Source of the DNA: GCA-2731375 sp964344935
GTDB taxonomy: Bacteria; Pseudomonadota; Alphaproteobacteria; GCA-2731375
Assembly: GCA_964344935.1 (NCBI GenBank)
Contig: CAYFPL010000010.1
Coordinates: forward strand, 134,190 to 198,189
Length of the DNA: 64,000 bases
Direction of reading: 5' to 3'
Positions 54,436 through 64,000 of the stretch are shown here, piece after piece; position 1 is the first letter of the stretch; each line of letters starts with the position of its first letter. Position numbers and translations under genes: made by a program. The notes beneath the pieces were generated by a model. That model was not told where the DNA came from. It was given only the letters and a program-made list of their open reading frames with translations, and made no database searches.

Positions 54436-55395
54436 ATGGCACCTGAGCGATTGGAAGCAGTTCGCGGGGGCATCGTTGAAATTGCGACTGCCATACGGGG
54501 GGCGCCGACATCGCGGAGCGGGAAGGAGATACGTTTCGGGCGACACGGCTCATTGGCCATTGATTTCGAAAAAGGTGTCTTTTTTGATCACGAAGCCGGC
54601 GAAGGTGGCGATGCCATCAATCTGATACGGCGTGAATTAGGTATCGGATTTCTGGAAGCGGTTGATGTTGGCGAGGAATTGATAGGTCTAACCGTCAATG
54701 TCGCCGGGCCGGCTTACGAGACGCCAATGCGCCGGCCAATTGGCACCAAAACCGCGGTGCCGAGACCGAAGGGCATCAATGCCGAGGCACTCAACGCTTG
54801 GAACCTAGCACACCCGCTAGAAGGCTCGGTTGCCGTCGTCTATTTCAAGATGATTCGCCGTTGCGGCCTTCCAGGCCACCACTGCTGCCGGTTTATACCG
54901 TCACTCCGACACCACAAATCCGGGCGAAGCTTTCCCTGTATTGTTTCATTGTTGACGGACGCGGTGACCGGAGAGCCTTTGAGCCTGCATAAGACTTATC
55001 TAGCCCATGACGGTCACGGCAAAGCACCAATTGAATGGCCTCGCCTGTTTTGGCCCGGCCCGCCTATTGGCGGCGGTGTGGTTCGCATGTCGCCGGATGA
55101 TCAGGTCGAAACCGGGCTGATAATCTGCGAGGGGTTGGAAGACGGGCAATCGCTTCTGGATTATGGACTGGCTCCCGTGTGGGCCTGTATGAGCGCTGGG
55201 TTAATTGCGAAGTTCCCTGTTCTAACCGGCATTGAGGCCTTGACCATATGCGCCGATGCCGATGGTGCAGGGCAGCGAGCGGCGACAGAGTGCAAGGATC
55301 GTTGGACGGCAGCCGGTCGCGAAGTGACCATTGCCTACCCGCACGGCGGCGCCAAGGATTTCAATGAAGCGGCCGTGGCAAGGGTCGGGTCATGA
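54436..55395 (+). CDS. Toprim-domain primase-like protein
   Basis: The 319-residue protein has an N-terminal part with DHEAGEGGDAINLIRRELG, reminiscent of phage-type primases, and a C-terminal Toprim domain with GLIICEGLEDGQSLL (catalytic Glu) and LTICADADGAGQRAA (DxD). It would prime DNA replication of the element. The start is uncertain: ATG at 54436 is chosen over a TTG at 54427, and neither has a strong ribosome site. Its stop overlaps the next gene's start in ATGA, so the two are translationally coupled. Confidence 0.8.
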   Translation: MAPERLEAVRGGIVEIATAIRGAPTSRSGKEIRFGRHGSLAIDFEKGVFFDHEAGEGGDAINLIRRELGIGFLEAVDVGEELIGLTVNVAGPAYETPMRRPIGTKTAVPRPKGINAEALNAWNLAHPLEGSVAVVYFKMIRRCGLPGHHCCRFIPSLRHHKSGRSFPCIVSLLTDAVTGEPLSLHKTYLAHDGHGKAPIEWPRLFWPGPPIGGGVVRMSPDDQVETGLIICEGLEDGQSLLDYGLAPVWACMSAGLIAKFPVLTGIEALTICADADGAGQRAATECKDRWTAAGREVTIAYPHGGAKDFNEAAVARVGS

Positions 55396-56675
55396 ACGAT
55401 TCCGGCCATCCGCTTCTCGGGGACTCCATGATCTATCCAGGGCGTAGTCCATCGGGGGAAGGTGGTTCCGGTTGCCTTGAAGTTAATCAGCACCGGGTTT
55501 TCAGTAAGCCCCATCCAATTGGGTTTGAAGACACCTTCGCAGTCACGCCGCCGGCACCGAAGGTTCTAGTTCCCGGTATCGTACCTTGCGAAGTGTTTGG
55601 ACTAGTTGGACCTGGTGGAACGGCCAAGACGACATTCGCACTCTGGCTCATGATCAGCATCATTCTGGATCGCGTCATCTTTGAGAGAAGGGTCAATGAG
55701 CCGGGTCCATGCCTTCTAGTTTCTGCGGAAGATAACATCGAAATCATTCGATATCGGGTGAACCATCTGTGCGATGCCATGGGTTTGAGCGAGACACAAA
55801 AACGCAAAGTGGCGGCAGAACTGTTTATCGAAGACGTCACGGGCAAGATGGTCAAATTCGTCCAAGTAAACCGCGATGGAAATCTAGGATTTAGCGATCT
55901 CCCCGACGAGATTATTCAAACCTACCGAGATGCCGGGATCCGGTTGACGGTGTGCGATCCAGCGATGTTTTTTGGCGCCGGAGAGCGTTTCGTCAATGAT
56001 AACGAGGCCGCATTGATGCAGGTAGGGCGCAAAATCCAACAGGGTCTTGGTGGCGGCGCCTTTGGGTACATCCACCATACCGGACAAACAGTGGCCCGCG
56101 ACGGCATCACAGACCAATACGCGGGCCGAGGCGGCTCTGCTTTCGCCGATAATTCACGCGGCATGTTGGTCATGCAATTCCAAAAACAAGGAGACGACTT
56201 TGATTTGCCGCCAGCTATCTCGGCAGCAGATGTCGCGGACGGGAGAGTTATCCGACTCCATGTTGCCAAGTTCTCCATTGGGCCGCGGGAAAGTGAGCCG
56301 CTTTGGGTGATGCGCGGGAAGGAAAATCCATGGTCACTCAACTGCTTTGACGCGCTGCAGATGGACAGCGAAGAGAAGGCTGCTCGGACCAAAGAAGCCA
56401 TCGCCGCCGAGGAAGATGCCGCTGTGGAGGCGTTAGTCGCTCATGTGAAGGCCGAACGAGAAAAGGGACTACGGCCGACCAAGGCAACTGTGCGGGAAAG
56501 CAAGATTGTAGACAGCAGCGGCAGGAAAATACCCAATGCCGTCAAATACCGACTTATCGAAATCGCCCTACAGCAGAATTGTTTGGTTGAAGTAGAGCTG
56601 CCCAGCGCCTTGAAGAGAGGGCGAAAGCAAAAATTTCTAGATATCGTCTCGGACTCGGACCAGGCGGAAACTTGA
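55392..56675 (+). CDS. RepA/AAA-type replication ATPase (helicase-like)
   Basis: The 427-residue protein has a P-loop, EVFGLVGPGGTAKTTFALWLM, near residue 75, and a Walker-B-like LTVCDPAMFFGAG near residue 185, followed by GYIHHTGQTVA, the typical HT motif of RepA-type hexameric helicases. A C-terminal ~80-residue tail is of unknown role. With the Toprim primase it forms a small replication module. The start overlaps the primase stop by four bases. A strong terminator follows at 56782. Confidence 0.83.
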   Translation: MNDSGHPLLGDSMIYPGRSPSGEGGSGCLEVNQHRVFSKPHPIGFEDTFAVTPPAPKVLVPGIVPCEVFGLVGPGGTAKTTFALWLMISIILDRVIFERRVNEPGPCLLVSAEDNIEIIRYRVNHLCDAMGLSETQKRKVAAELFIEDVTGKMVKFVQVNRDGNLGFSDLPDEIIQTYRDAGIRLTVCDPAMFFGAGERFVNDNEAALMQVGRKIQQGLGGGAFGYIHHTGQTVARDGITDQYAGRGGSAFADNSRGMLVMQFQKQGDDFDLPPAISAADVADGRVIRLHVAKFSIGPRESEPLWVMRGKENPWSLNCFDALQMDSEEKAARTKEAIAAEEDAAVEALVAHVKAEREKGLRPTKATVRESKIVDSSGRKIPNAVKYRLIEIALQQNCLVEVELPSALKRGRKQKFLDIVSDSDQAET

Positions 56676-57275
56676 CCGAATAGCGACCCAGTAGTGCGAA
56701 ACTCGGCAATTCCAGAAATCGCCTAAGGCGCTTACAACCCTGCCAATTCATTCGTTTGCCCTATAAGGAAATAGAGGCCAACCGAATAATAGATGGGGGC
56801 TCCTGCCCCCCATCATTCGGTTTTCGGCTGTGTCACGACCGAATGATGACCGAAAAGCGGCCGGATTGACCGAATTGGGATAGTCGAAGCATCGTGCGAC
56901 ATTTCTGTAGTGCGGGTCCTTCTACCGGCCTCAAGATCCAATACGGTGCGCCAGCGTAATGGGTGTGAAATTCTTCTTGGTTTGGAAATTCTGAAGAAAG
57001 TTTTTGTTGTTGCAGGGTGGCGCCGGGATTCGGAATTGCAGGTCAGCATTCTTTCGCTGGTCTCGAAGCATTGCCCCAAATAGTCAGTCAGCATTGTGCG
57101 GCATCAGCTCGATCAACCATCAGAATCCACATCTTGTTACTCAATTACGTCAGGTGTGGGTCGCAATACTAGTCGAGAAAAACGAGCGTGCGTGTTTCGT
57201 CGTTCGTTGCAAGAGGCCGCATGCGCTTGTGTGATGGCGGCAGACGCAACACCGGCGCCGAAATGACGATATTCT
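56676..57275. other. Region without a recognised gene, after the replication module
   Basis: The 600 bases hold the terminator at 56782-56824 and the 23-base dispersed repeat at 56696-56718. No open frame resembles a known protein. If the element replicates, its origin may lie here or upstream of the primase, but I see no clear set of iterons. Confidence 0.45.
56782..56824 (+). terminator. Rho-independent terminator after the replication genes
   Basis: CCGAAT (56782-56787) and ATTCGG (56815-56820) flank an inner stem ATGGGGG (56793-56799) / CCCCCAT (56807-56813), and TTTT follows at 56821-56824. This is the expected shape of an intrinsic terminator on the plus strand, about 107 bases after the repA-type stop. 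Confidence 0.75.
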
Positions 57276-60200
57276 CTACGATCCAGACTGCCAGCTTGCG
57301 GCGATCACAGGCAGCAGATCGTCTTGATAGGCGCCTGTGGGCAATGTCTCCTGACCAAATGCGGGTGGTGAAAACGCCGCCATGGCGTCGACCAGCATCT
57401 GAACGTCACTGTTCGAAAGCAGTGCTCCATCCGAAGTCCGGAACTCCTCTATCTGATGGGAACTGTTATCGAACCAATCATCGATCAACAGTTTGTCGTT
57501 GGTGCCAATAACGCTGACTTCCAGATCAAGACCATCCTGGAGGAACCAAACCTGCTCGGTAGCAATGTTTTCTCCGAACGAAACAATGTCTGATCCGGAC
57601 CCATCCGCCTCTTCGAGAATTTGATCTACGCCGCTCGACCGTCCAAACAGATATTTATCGCCGCCATCACGGCCTATCAAAGTGTCGTTTCCGGCACCGC
57701 CATCCAAGGTGTTGGTTCCATTGTTTCCCTTGATGATGTCGTCAAATGCAGAGCCCCTCGTGTTCTCGATATTCAACAGGACGTCACCTTCGGCCTCGCC
57801 ACCGGCCGCCACGCCCGTCATTAGATCGACGGTGACACTGGCATTGGAACTCGAATAAACAGCCGTATCCGTGCCACTGCCTCCATCGAGGATGTCGGAT
57901 CCAGCGCCTCCGGTCAGGAAATCGTCGCCGTATTCGCCATTGAGGGTATCGTCATCATCGCCGCCCACAAGGCTGTCGTTGGCTGCGGTGCCCGTCAGGG
58001 TCTGCGGGCCAGGCAATGAACCATTGTAGAGCTGAGCATAGACCCCGCCGTTTTCGCCGTCCTGGCCGTCAGAGGTCCAGGCCGCCACAAAACCACCATC
58101 TGCGCGGCCCGCCACATCGACTTCAGATTGATCTCCCGCCGTCGTGAGATTGATAGGGAACGCGCCGCCATCAGCCACTCCGACGGCATCATAGCGCTGA
58201 CCATAAACACCGCTTCCCGAACCATCCAAACCATCCGCGGTCCAACTCACCAGGAAACCACCGTCGGTCAGGCCGGTCACTGACGGGCTCAGCAGGTCCG
58301 TTGCCCCCCCGCCATCGTTGATCAGAAACTCGCTTCCGACAGTTGCCCCGGCGGCATCGTAGCGCTGGCCATAGATACCATGAGCGCTGCCATCGCCTTC
58401 CCAACTGCTGCCCGAACGCCAAGTCGCCACAAAGCCGCCGTCCGCTAACGAGGCAATAGAAGGACGCTGCTGGTAACCGCTGGTCGAGCTGTTGACTTGG
58501 AACTCGCCTCCCGCTTTGCCACCTGCCGCATCATAGCGCTGACCATAAATGCTGTAGGGACTGCCGTCTTGACCAGCACCTTCCCAGGTAGCCACAAAAC
58601 CACCGCCCGCAAGGCCGGCCACCGAGTGCATATACTGGTGCCCCTGGGTGGCGGTGCTGATGTGGAACTCGCCCCCCACCATATTGCCCGCCGCATCATA
58701 GCGTTGGCCATAGACGCCGCTGTCGTCGCCATCCTGGGCATGGGAGTTCCACACCACCACAAAACCGCCATCCGACAACGACGCAGTAACCGGACGGAAC
58801 TGAGAGTGATGGCCATAGCTGTTGACCTGGAACTCGCCGCCAAGCTTGGTGCCGCCGGCATCAAAACGCTGGCCGAAAATGCCTTCGTAATTGCCACTGG
58901 CTTCGTGGTTCGGCGAATCCCAGACCACCACGAAACCGTCATCAGAGAGAACCGTCACGCTAGGTAAACGCTGAAGGCCAGCGGTATAGGTATTGATCTG
59001 GAACTCCCCACCCACGGCTTCGCCCGCCGCATCGTAACGCTGACCCTTAATCTGGCTGCCCGATTGCCAGACGGTGACAAAGCCGTCATCCGAGAAGGTC
59101 GCCAGCGAGGCAGAACTCTGATTGCCAGAAGTGAAGCTATTGACCTGGAACTCAGGGGCCACAACCAGGCTGTCAGATGCCTGGCGCACTTCGACTGACA
59201 CTTCGGCCACATCCGTGTGGCCGTCGCTGTCGGTGACCTGGTATTGGAAGGCATCCGAGCCCACATAGCCGGCATCCGCCTGGTAGCTGTAGCTGCCGTC
59301 CGCATTGACAGTGACCGTACCGTGCGCCGCCTGCGCCGACAGTGAATAACTCAAGGCCAAAGAGGCCGCATCGTCCTGGGCATCCGTGGCCGACAATTGA
59401 CCCGACGCCGTCGCACCGGAGGGCAAAGACACCGTGCCGTCAGAGGCATCGGGCAGGTCTTCAACGGAGATATCGCCATCTCCAAACGACAGCGTCTCGA
59501 CGTTAGTCAGGCTATCCGTGCCGTCATCGCCATCGGCCGCATTGGCATCCGTGATGGTAATGGCGCCATTCGAGTTGCTGATCACATAGTCAGCAACATT
59601 GCCGCCATAAACAGCCGTGTCACTGCCAGAACCGCCGTCAAGAACATCATCGCCAGAACCGCCGGTCAGGAAATCATCACCAGCAGCGCCCGAGAGAGTG
59701 TCGTCGCCGTTAGCACCCACCAGCGCATCACTGATGCTGCTCCCAACCAGATCCTGACCTAGGACTGTCAGGTTGTAGGTTTTGGCGTAGACCCCGCCAC
59801 TGTCGCCATCCTGTCCCACCGATGTCCAAGTGACCAAGATGCGGCCCGTGTCGTCAGCGGCTATGGATGGGTTAACTTGATTGTTCGTCGTGTAGTCATT
59901 GACCTGGAACTCGCCACCCACGGCCGAACCACTGGCATCGTAACGGCGTCCATAGACGGCCAGGCCGCTGCCATCTTGACCGACGGTGTACCAGGTCACC
60001 ATGAAGCCGCCGTCCGGCAAGGCCGCGACATGATCCCGGAAGGAAACGACATTCTGATCACCTGCCGTCGTCTCATTGATCCGGAACTCGCCCCCATCCT
60101 TGACCCCAGCGCTGTCAAAGCGTTGGCCGTAAACGCCTGCGCCGTCGCCGTCATGGCTGCCGTCAGAGTTCCAAACCACTACAAACCCGCCATTACTCAG

Positions 60201-63200
60201 CCGGGCCGCCGTACCCCCACCTTGGGAACCCGCCGTCGTCGTATTGATCTGGAACTCACCACCGACTTTCACACCCGTGGCATCGAAGCGCTGGCCGAAG
60301 ACGCCATAGTTGTCGCCATCCTGGCCATAGGATCGCCAAACCGCCATGAACTCGCCGTTGGCAAAAGTGACAAGGGAGGGGCGGATTTGAGAATCTGCCG
60401 TCGTTGTGTTGATGAGAAACTCACTACCGATCGCCGCGCCAGCATTATCGTAGCGTTGGCCGTAAACACCCCATTTGTCACCGTCCTGATCGTTGGACAT
60501 CCAGGCCACCACGAAGCCGCCACCATCAAAGGCGGCGGTCCGGGCATAAATTTGATCGCCAGCAGTCGTCGTATTGATCTGAAACTCATTGGCCAGAGGC
60601 GCGCCAGTAGCATTGTAACGACGGCCAAATATGCCGCTTAGAGAACCGTCCTGATTAGGCGATTGCCAGGACACGAAAAAACCGCCATCGGACAGGGCCG
60701 AGATGCTGGGAACATCCTGCGATCCAGCTGTCGTCTGACTGATCTGGAACTCCGAACCGACGGCACCGCCTGCCGGGTCATAGCGTTGGCCGTAGACACC
60801 CCATTGGTCACCATCCTGATCATAGGATGTCCAGACCACCACGTATCCGCCATCGGAGAGAAAAGTGGCGGCCGTGTTATTTTGATTGCCCGTCGTCGTA
60901 CTGTTGGCTCGGAACTCGCTGCTGCCATTGTCCATGGTCACCGTCGGCTGCCACACATCAACGCTGACCGTGGCCACATCCGTGTGGCCATCGCTGTCGG
61001 TGACCTGGTACTGGAAGGCATCCGAGCCCACATAGCCGGCATCCGCCTGGTAGCTGTAGCTGCCGTCCGCATTCACCGTCACCGTGCCGTGCGCCGCCTG
61101 CGACGCAACCGCATAACTCAGGGCCAATGAGGCGGCATCGTCCTGGGCATCCGTCGCCGACAGTTGTCCAGAGGCCGTCGCACCGGAGGGCAAGGACACC
61201 GTGCCGTCATAGGCATCGGGAAGATCAACGACGGAGATATCGCCATCGACAAACGACAGCGTCTCGATATTCGTCAGACTGTCCGTGCCGTCATCGCCAT
61301 CAGTGGCGTTCGTGTCCGTGATGGTAATGCTGCCATTCGAGTTGCTGATCGCATAATCAGCAACGTTGCCGCCATAAACAGCCGTATCTGTGCCCGATCC
61401 GCCATCGAGGATGTCGGATCCTGCGCCGCCCTGGAGGAAGTCGTCGCCAGCAGTGCCGCTGAGGCTGTCATTGTCATCGCCGCCCACCAGACTGTCGTTA
61501 GCAGCGGTGCCCGTCAGGGTCTGCGGGCCCGGCGGGGAACCATTGTAAAGCTGGGCATAGATGCCATCGCCGTCGCCATCCTGGCCGTCAGAGGTCCAGG
61601 CCACCACAAAGCCGCCATCAGGACGGGCCGTGATGCTGGCATCGAACTGATTGCCCGCCGTCGTCACATTGACCAGGAAAGCTCCGCCGTCGGTCGTGCC
61701 GTCCGCATGGTAGCGCTGGCCATAAACACCCTGGCCCGAGCCATCCAGACCGTCCGCGGTCCAACTCACAAGGAAACCGCCATCCGTCAGGCCCGTCACC
61801 GAAGCGTGCAGCAGATCCGTCGCCGCCGCGTTGTTGACAACAAATTCGCCGCCATTGGCCGAGCCATCGGCGTTGTAACGCTGGCCATAGATGCCATGGG
61901 GGCTGCCAGCCTCATTTGCATTGTCACCCGAGCGCCAGACNNNNNNNNNNNNGGGCGCTGCTGAAAACCGGCCGTCGTCGTATTGATCCGGAACTCGCCG
62001 CCAAGCTTGGTGCCGCCGGCATCATAGCGCTGGCCATAGATGCCATAGGCGCTACCGTCCTGGAGATACGATTCCCAGGCGACAACGAAACCGCCCCCCG
62101 AAAGGCCGGCGACCACCTGAGAATGCTGATGTTCCTGTGTCGTGGTGTTGACCAGAAACTCGCCGCCCGCCGCGTTGCCGTTGGCATCAAAACGCTGGCC
62201 ATAGACGCCATTCTCGTGGCCATCTTGAACATAGGAAATCCAGGTCGCAACAAAACCACCGTTCGACAGCGAAGCCAGGGCCGGGTCCACCTGATAATGG
62301 ATGGTGTAGCTGTTGATCTGGAACTCCGATCCCGCCGCCACGCCATTGGCGTCATAGCGTTGGCCATAAACACCCTCGTAATAGCCGTCCTGGTCCTGGG
62401 AATCCCAGGCCACCACGAAGCCGCCATCCGATAGCGCCGTCACATCCGCCCACCGCTGCCGGCCGGTGGTGTAGCTGTTGACCTGGAAGCTGTTGCCGAC
62501 GGGCGAGCCCGAGACATCGTAACGCTGTGCAAAGACACCGTAACTGGAGCCGTCCTCGCCATTCGACTCCCAGACCGCGACAAATCCTCCGTCTTGCAGC
62601 ATCGCCACGGAGGCCTGGCTTTGATCACTCGCAGTATAGCTATTGACCTGGAACTCAGGGGCCACAACCAGGCTGTCAGATGCCTGCCGCACCTCGACGC
62701 TGACCGTCGCCACGTCCGTGTGTCCATCGCTGTCGGTGACCCGGTACTGGAAGGCATCCGTGCCCACATAGCCGGCATCGGCCTGGTAGCTGTAGCTGCC
62801 GTCCGCATTCACCGTCACCGTGCCGTGCGCCGCCTGCGCCTCAAGGGAATAACTCAATGCCAAAGAGGCCGCATCATCCTGGGCATCCGTGGCCGTCAAC
62901 TGACCAGACGCCGTCGCGCCGGAGGGCAACGACACAGTCCCGTCAGAGGCATCGGGAAGGTCTTCAACAGAGATATCGCCGTCGGCGAACGACAGCGTCT
63001 CGATGTTGCTCAGGCTATCCGTGCCGTCATCGCCATCAGTGGCGTTCGTGTCCGTGATGGTAATGCTGCCAGCGCTGTTGCTGATCACATAATCAGCAAT
63101 ATTGCCGCCATAAACAGCCGTGTCACTGCCAGACCCGCCGTCGAGGATGTCAGATCCTGCGCCGCCCTGCAGAACATCGTCGCCAGCAGCGCCGGAGAGG

Positions 63201-64000
63201 GTGTCGGCATAATCCGAGCCCAGCAAGCTATCGTTTTCGGAGGTGCCCGTCAGAGTCACCGGCGTCGCCAACACGGACACATCGGCTGCCGTTAAGCCAA
63301 CCGGCGTCCAGTCGTTGTCGCCGCCACTCGCGTCGTTGCCGATATCGTTAGCGTCAGTAAAGTCCAGGTGAAAGCCATTCGTGCCGAAGCCGCCGTCGTA
63401 AACTGACGCTTGCCAGGCACCACCAACCTCGCCGCCAAGCTCAGAGATATCCAATGCAACGCCGTCGATCATCTGAACGTCACGCAGATCAAGGTCGGCA
63501 AAGCCGCCCACGGCTCCGCCGCTGTTGAAGCGCCCGATCCACTGCGTCGCGCCGGCACCATTGAACTGCCACTGCTGACCCTGTGCCGGCTGGTTCTCCA
63601 CATCGAAGACGCTGTCCCGCTGGCCGTCGACATAGAGCCGGATGCGCTCCGACGCCGTCGCGTTCGTCGTATCCAACACCAATACCACATGGTACCACGC
63701 GTCCGGGTCGGCATACGCCGCCGTGGTCACAAAACCACCGTTCGCAGGATTGCCGTTGCGGTTGAAGCCAAGCCCGTCGCCGCTGAAGAACAGAGAATCC
63801 TCATAGCCGTCGATGCCATGGGCGTCGATAATTACGCCGCCGGAACCGGTGTTATTGCGTCGGAACACGGCGGAGAAGGTCCAAGTGGTGCGACTGCCGC
63901 TGTTCGACACTGTCTGTTCCAGGTAGGCGCCGGATGGACCGTCCAGAGCCAGAACCTGCGGGTCGGTGGGACGCAAATCCACAGCCACCGTGGCCACATC
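57276..64000 (-). CDS. Very large RTX/VCBS adhesin-like protein with LamG domain (partial, crosses gap)
   Basis: One frame runs from a TAG at 57276-57278 to the gap at 61941, and another from the gap to beyond 64,000; the homology is continuous, so this is one gene of more than 2,230 residues, incomplete at its N terminus. In order from the N-terminal side: a VCBS end, a LamG-like domain (WTFSAVFRRNNTGSGG near 63,850), then three modules, each with RTX calcium-binding nonapeptide repeats and a VCBS/cadherin-like domain (GTVTVNADGSYSYQADAGYV) and seven ~55-residue repeats (DGGFVV.W...QDG..GVYGQRYDA). The C terminus holds an RTX-type domain (LLIDDWFDNSSHQIEEFRTSDG). The layout is that of type I-secreted surface or extracellular proteins. 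Confidence 0.85.
59191..59757 (-). repeat. VCBS plus RTX module, copy A
   Basis: About 567 bases coding for the VCBS/cadherin-like domain followed upstream in protein order by RTX nonapeptides (SGDDVLDGGSGSDTAVYGG). Two close copies lie at 60961-61521 and 62698-63258, 1.77 kb apart. Confidence 0.75.
60961..61521 (-). repeat. VCBS plus RTX module, copy B
   Basis: The second of three near-identical blocks; the shared stretch begins at the same place relative to the VCBS domain (offset 1767 bases from copy A). Confidence 0.75.
61941..61952. other. Assembly gap (12 Ns)
   Basis: The run of N lies inside the fifth of seven repeats of module C-B. The flanking frames differ, so the N count is not the true length. 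Alignment with the sister repeat predicts about 37 missing bases. Confidence 0.9.
62698..63258 (-). repeat. VCBS plus RTX module, copy C
   Basis: The third block. In window coordinates it is 1736 bases from copy B, but about 1761 when the estimated true gap length is used, matching the A-B spacing. Confidence 0.75.

Noticed and set aside
61796..61964. A frameshift mutation in the giant adhesin gene
   Set aside because: The frame change lies exactly at a run of Ns, and an estimated true gap length of 37 bases restores the frame.

Overview
The window looks like draft genome sequence from a GC-rich alphaproteobacterium, probably a Rhodospirillales-type heterotroph. This rests on the RpoH-type sigma factor, the RluA-type pseudouridine synthase paired with a small DUF6476-like membrane protein, and the many catabolic families (FAA hydrolases, LLM oxidoreductase, NIPSNAP, HxlR, VOC). 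It is an inference from gene content only. A 12-N run at 61941-61952 marks an assembly gap.

Bases 1-19,200 are mostly catabolic genes: acyl-CoA ligases, a GST, DUF3604, an O-methyltransferase, a BenE-type transporter, FAA hydrolases, a flavin monooxygenase and a VOC protein. A tight minus-strand operon (19,178 to 14,033) runs membrane protein, JAMM peptidase, threonine aldolase, MBL hydrolase, FAD-linked oxidase, FAA hydrolase. Bases 19,177-25,620 hold housekeeping and ion-transport genes: RluA family, RpoH with an unusual N-terminal extension, a P-type ATPase and a CPA2 antiporter.

The centre of interest is 25,900-35,000. Threonine 3-dehydrogenase (SDR type) and 2-amino-3-ketobutyrate CoA ligase are followed by grdE and grdB, facing a convergent grdC-grdA pair and then a UGSC-family gene. 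Three of these genes have an in-frame TGA exactly where selenocysteine is expected: grdB (TGA 30536-30538), grdA (31146-31148, minus) and the UGSC gene (34644-34646, minus). Each TGA is followed at a suitable distance by a short stem-loop that fits a bacterial SECIS. Ordinary gene calling would truncate all three genes. The simplest reading is threonine -> glycine + acetyl-CoA, then reductive deamination of glycine by a selenium-dependent reductase related to the clostridial glycine reductase. grdD, a thioredoxin pair and the sel genes are not in the window.

Bases 35,000-51,700 hold an amidase, an SDR, a zinc alcohol dehydrogenase, an MFS transporter, a MetX-like hydrolase, a small nucleoside gene group (cytidine deaminase, deoxyribosyltransferase-like protein, an unknown protein), a metallophosphoesterase and a large SAM-cyclase-ATPase-TPR protein. 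At 52,051 a 3' fragment of a CAT-anticodon tRNA gene marks the edge of an integrated element with a tyrosine integrase, a regulator flanked by two copies of a 12-bp palindrome, an AlpA-like protein, a Toprim primase and a RepA-type ATPase.

The right end (57,276 to beyond 64,000, minus) is one very large secreted-type protein, split only by the assembly gap. It has a LamG-like domain, then three modules each made of a VCBS/RTX block and exactly seven ~55-residue repeats, and an RTX-type C terminus.
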